From NCBI GenBank assembly GCA_018398765.1, contig JAHBMJ010002404.1, positions 1 to 19,438 of the forward strand: a stretch of 19,438 bases of DNA, written 5' to 3'. The stretch's first letter is position 1; each line of letters starts with the position of its first letter. The position numbers and the translations under genes were made by a program. Positions 17,204 to 19,438 of the stretch are shown one piece after another. Below the pieces are notes generated by a model. The model was not told the origin of the DNA. It made no database searches and saw only the letters and a program-made list of their open reading frames with translations. The DNA is from Chromera velia (lineage: Eukaryota > Sar > Chromeraceae).

Positions 17204-17670
17204 GTACCTAGCGTTGTACACACCTAGATACACATACGTGCAGAGACGGAGAAAGACTCAAAAAAGAAATCAAAATGGTCAGCAAAAAGGCAGCCTAGAG
17301 CTCCAGAGCCTGGCAGACTAAGTACAACCCACTGATATAAAGGACGAGCTCTGAACCCACCTTCTAGAGGGGCTGTCAGGGGTGGTCCCTCCACACACCT
17401 CGAAGTGGACTTAACTGCATTCATATTCAGAAGACACACATATGAAGAAGAGTCCATAGATGTATCAAGCACAGAAACAGGCAGATGGAAGAAAAATTAA
17501 AGCCTTAGAAAACGAATTCAAAAGGTTTTACAATAATATAGCTGCTTTTTTCTGAATGTGCACAAGCAGAGAACACGAGGCGCGCAAGGCGCAACCCTGA
17601 TGCCTAACCCAAAACGGCCCACAATAATGCAGATTAAGAACAGAAAAAGAATATGTAGCATGAATCCATA
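17204..17670. other. No gene seen
   Basis: Mixed-composition sequence between the CA microsatellite and the hairpin array. Only short frames without recognisable features. Confidence 0.5.
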
Positions 17671-17753
17671 CAAGATGAATGCTGTCCCGAATACCTTTTA
17701 TCCAAAAAATGTGTCTTTTCTGTGATGCGAAAGAAAAAAAAATCCTTCGTATT

Positions 17754-17797
17754 TTCACCGAGGGAGAATTCAGGCCTAAATTCTCCCTCGGGTGAAA
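17754..17797. repeat. Hairpin 1 of array
   Basis: TTCACCGAGGGAGAATT pairs with AATTCTCCCTCGGGTGAA, with one extra G in the right arm. The middle AGG-CCT also pairs, giving a stem of about 20 bp. Confidence 0.85.
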
Positions 17798-17949
17798 CGG
17801 CTCAAAGTGCTGCACATTGAGAGCTGCCAGGAGAGAAAGAGAGCAGTTAACACGATTTCAATCAAGATGAATGCTGTCCCAAACACCTTTCATCCAAAGT
17901 ACATCTCTTTTCAATGGTACAAAGGAAAAAAGAATCCTTCGCATTTTGA

Positions 17950-17983
17950 CCGAGGGAGAATTCAGAGCTAAATTCTCCCTTGG
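17950..17983. repeat. Hairpin 2 of array
   Basis: CCGAGGGAGAATT (17950-17962) pairs with AATTCTCCCTTGG (17971-17983), with one C-to-T change that leaves a G-T pair. Confidence 0.85.
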
Positions 17984-18008
17984 ACGATATTTCCTTGACA
18001 TACCCGGA

Positions 18009-18038
18009 GAGGGAGAATTCAGCCCTGAATTCTCCCTC
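18009..18038. repeat. Hairpin 3 of array
   Basis: Perfect 14-bp arms, GAGGGAGAATTCAG and CTGAATTCTCCCTC, separated by CC. Confidence 0.9.
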
Positions 18039-18160
18039 GGTGACAATAAAAAAAAATCTTTGTCGAGGGAGTAAAAAAAAGATGACTTATTTCGGTAAAA
18101 GAAGCCAGAAAAAACACTAAAAAAAATTCTCCCTCCAAAAAATTTTTTTCAGATACTCAT

Positions 18161-18192
18161 CGAGGGAGAATTCAGCCCTGAATTCTCCCTCG
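18161..18192. repeat. Hairpin 4 of array
   Basis: Perfect 15-bp arms, CGAGGGAGAATTCAG and CTGAATTCTCCCTCG, separated by CC. Nearly identical to hairpin 3. Unpaired half-sites with the same core lie at about 18063-18071 (GTCGAGGGA), 18125-18136 (ATTCTCCCTCCA) and 18216-18226 (CGAGAGGGAGA). Confidence 0.9.
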
Positions 18193-18289
18193 TCAAATAT
18201 TTTTTTCACATAATCCGAGAGGGAGAAGCGGAACACAAAGTGTGAAATAGGCCTAAAAGAATAGTGCAGCTTCCACCGGCACCCTTTGC

Positions 18290-18720
18290 AAAGCTAGGCA
18301 ATCCACTTTTTATACCTTAACTCCCCACCAATTTCTCCCACCGACCTCTCCGAGTCTCCAGATTGTCTGTGTCCTTCCCGGCGGGCACCGGCCACCCCGG
18401 CCACTTGTGACGCCGCCGGCCCTGGCCTTGCTCCCTTGTGACGCCGCCGGCCCGGGCCAGGCCAGGCCCTGATCGCCCCCGGCTTCCTTTGCCAGTCGCG
18501 GACGTTCATTTACTTGGCCCAAATGTCTCACCGCTCCCTCCAGCTGGCGTCTCTCTGCTCCCTCTAATTTCTTCCTGTGATGCCGCCGGCCCTGGCCTAA
18601 GCCACGGCATGGCCCGGCCTCAGGCCCAGCCCCTGCCCTTGTCCCCATCCTTGCCCCCACCTCCGTCCCCAGCCCCGCCAGCACTCCGGTCTGCTCACTC
18701 TCTTGATCTGCCCTGAGGCT
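18290..18720. repeat. GC-rich block with 23-bp direct repeats
   Basis: The composition jumps from AT-rich to very GC-rich and CpG-rich. TTGTGACGCCGCCGGCCC starts at 18405 and again at 18436, 31 bp later. A variant, CTGTGATGCCGCCGGCCC, starts at 18575. In the first and third copies the match continues with TGGCC. Frames through it are Pro/Gly/Ala/Arg-rich shadows. It could be a CpG-island-like promoter region, but no adjoining gene is visible. Confidence 0.6.
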
Positions 18721-19438
18721 CTCCTTCTCACTTCTTTGCCTCCTCTTCTACCTTCTGTCTCCGCCGGGATCCATACATCGGGGCCGGGGCTGGTGCCAGT
18801 GTGCAGTCTCAAAGATAGAAAACAGACCTAAATACAGGCAGACAAGCAGTACATTCAAAGGGAGACAAACGGAAAGTAAGGACAAGCATCCTTCCCCTCC
18901 TCCCATTACCTCTTCCCAGGTTGCCATAAGTTCTCTTCTTTCTTTCTGGACTATACCTACTGGATGTCTTTAACTATCTTTAACTAATTTTCACTGACAG
19001 GCACGGACGCAAAACGATGCGACTAACAGGGACCGAATGAAAACAAACCACTGACCCAGAGAGATGGTCGTCATACCGTGACAGAGCCCCAAGTGCTGCT
19101 CTTCAGCACGACCAAAGGAACGAAACCTGCATTCAATCACATCCCCAAGAGGCAACAAAGCCAAAAACGACGGTTCAAGGTAAACATCTGCTCAACAGTG
19201 CATCATACACTGACCCACATAGAGAGACGGAACTGCAGACTCACCAGAAGAATGGTGAAAGCAACCCCAGCTCCTCAGCAAAGGCAAAAGGTGGTCCCAG
19301 ATCCTGCGTGCAACTATCAAACAAGAAAAGGACGAAGTTACATGGGAGGGTCTAAGGTATATCATGCTCTGACCTGATAGAACGGCTTGCAAGCAGTGAG
19401 ACAAACAAGCTCAGCCTGATAAACTTACCGAAGAGCAC
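18721..19438. other. No supported gene
   Basis: Mixed composition. A 99-codon frame at 19078-19377 is basic and Thr/Lys/Arg-rich but starts with GTG, and its first ATG is deep inside (about codon 59), so I do not call it. The opposite frame (19192-19404) is equally unsupported. Confidence 0.4.

Larger units (their letters stand above)
17671..17985. repeat. Tandem duplication of a unit ending in a hairpin
   Basis: Unit 1 (17671-17792) and unit 2 (17873-17985) both start CAAGATGAATGCTGTCCC. They share an A-run followed by AATCCTTCG and an ATTTT block, and both end in the GAGGGAGAATTC hairpin. Similarity by eye is roughly 80%. Both units are open on the minus strand and give related short peptides, but the palindromes would impose this on either strand. 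Confidence 0.7.

Noticed and set aside
17754-18192. Bacterial-type terminators
   Set aside because: The stems are AT/GC mixed and precede no consistent T-run, and no bacterial genes are nearby.
17671-18230. CRISPR array
   Set aside because: Repeats are palindromic but spacing is irregular, two units lie in a tandem duplication, and the setting is eukaryotic.
19078-19377. 99-codon basic frame near the right end
   Set aside because: Starts at GTG in what appears to be eukaryotic DNA; the first ATG is far inside and no domain is visible.

Overview
The window looks like eukaryotic nuclear DNA, probably from a protist or alga with a repeat-rich genome. I see no bacterial operons, ribosome-binding sites or tRNA/rRNA genes. 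GC-rich and very AT-rich blocks alternate sharply. There are long microsatellites (CA, TA, ATC, TTTGA), two hAT-type DNA elements, one LTR retroelement of Ty1/copia style, and only one convincing intact host gene. The species cannot be named from the sequence.

Layout. 1-2730 is GC-rich, simple-sequence-rich DNA. Its minus strand carries a coding-like Pro/Ser/Arg/Glu-rich reading frame (1126-2454) broken by three stops; the last piece has a UIM-like helix and a PPxY motif. 2740-4600 is AT-rich non-coding DNA with palindromes. A 48-bp sequence (about 75 bp with a gap) occurs inverted at 4603-4679 and 7603-7674, either as two dispersed copies or as the ends of a 3.07-kb element. Between them, 5693-6179 is a small hAT-like MITE with G-run hairpins.

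8220-12122 is a nested transposon. A gag-only LTR retroelement has its 5' LTR at 8220-8612, gag at 8669, a polypurine tract at 10459-10471 and its 3' LTR at 10472-12122. The 3' LTR is split by a 1253-bp hAT element (10707-11959) with perfect terminal inverted repeats and an exact 8-bp target duplication. The 5' LTR preserves the empty site. The hAT contains a decayed 5' part of its transposase (BED-finger region and the start of the core) and a 37-nt sequence identical to one at 3061-3097. Differences between repeat copies in this window are almost all transitions.

12750-13860 is a degenerate minisatellite of roughly 37-bp units. 14434-15609 encodes a 391-aa protein made of four diverged helical repeats, each ending in an L-L-P motif. 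They may be KIX-like; this is the best host gene here. 15857-16499 holds two coding-like frames, each interrupted by one stop. 16780-17205 is TA and CA microsatellite. 17671-18230 is an array of near-identical 30-bp hairpins on a duplicated unit, which I cannot assign to any known feature type. 18290-18720 is GC-rich with 23-bp direct repeats. The last 700 bp show nothing I can support.
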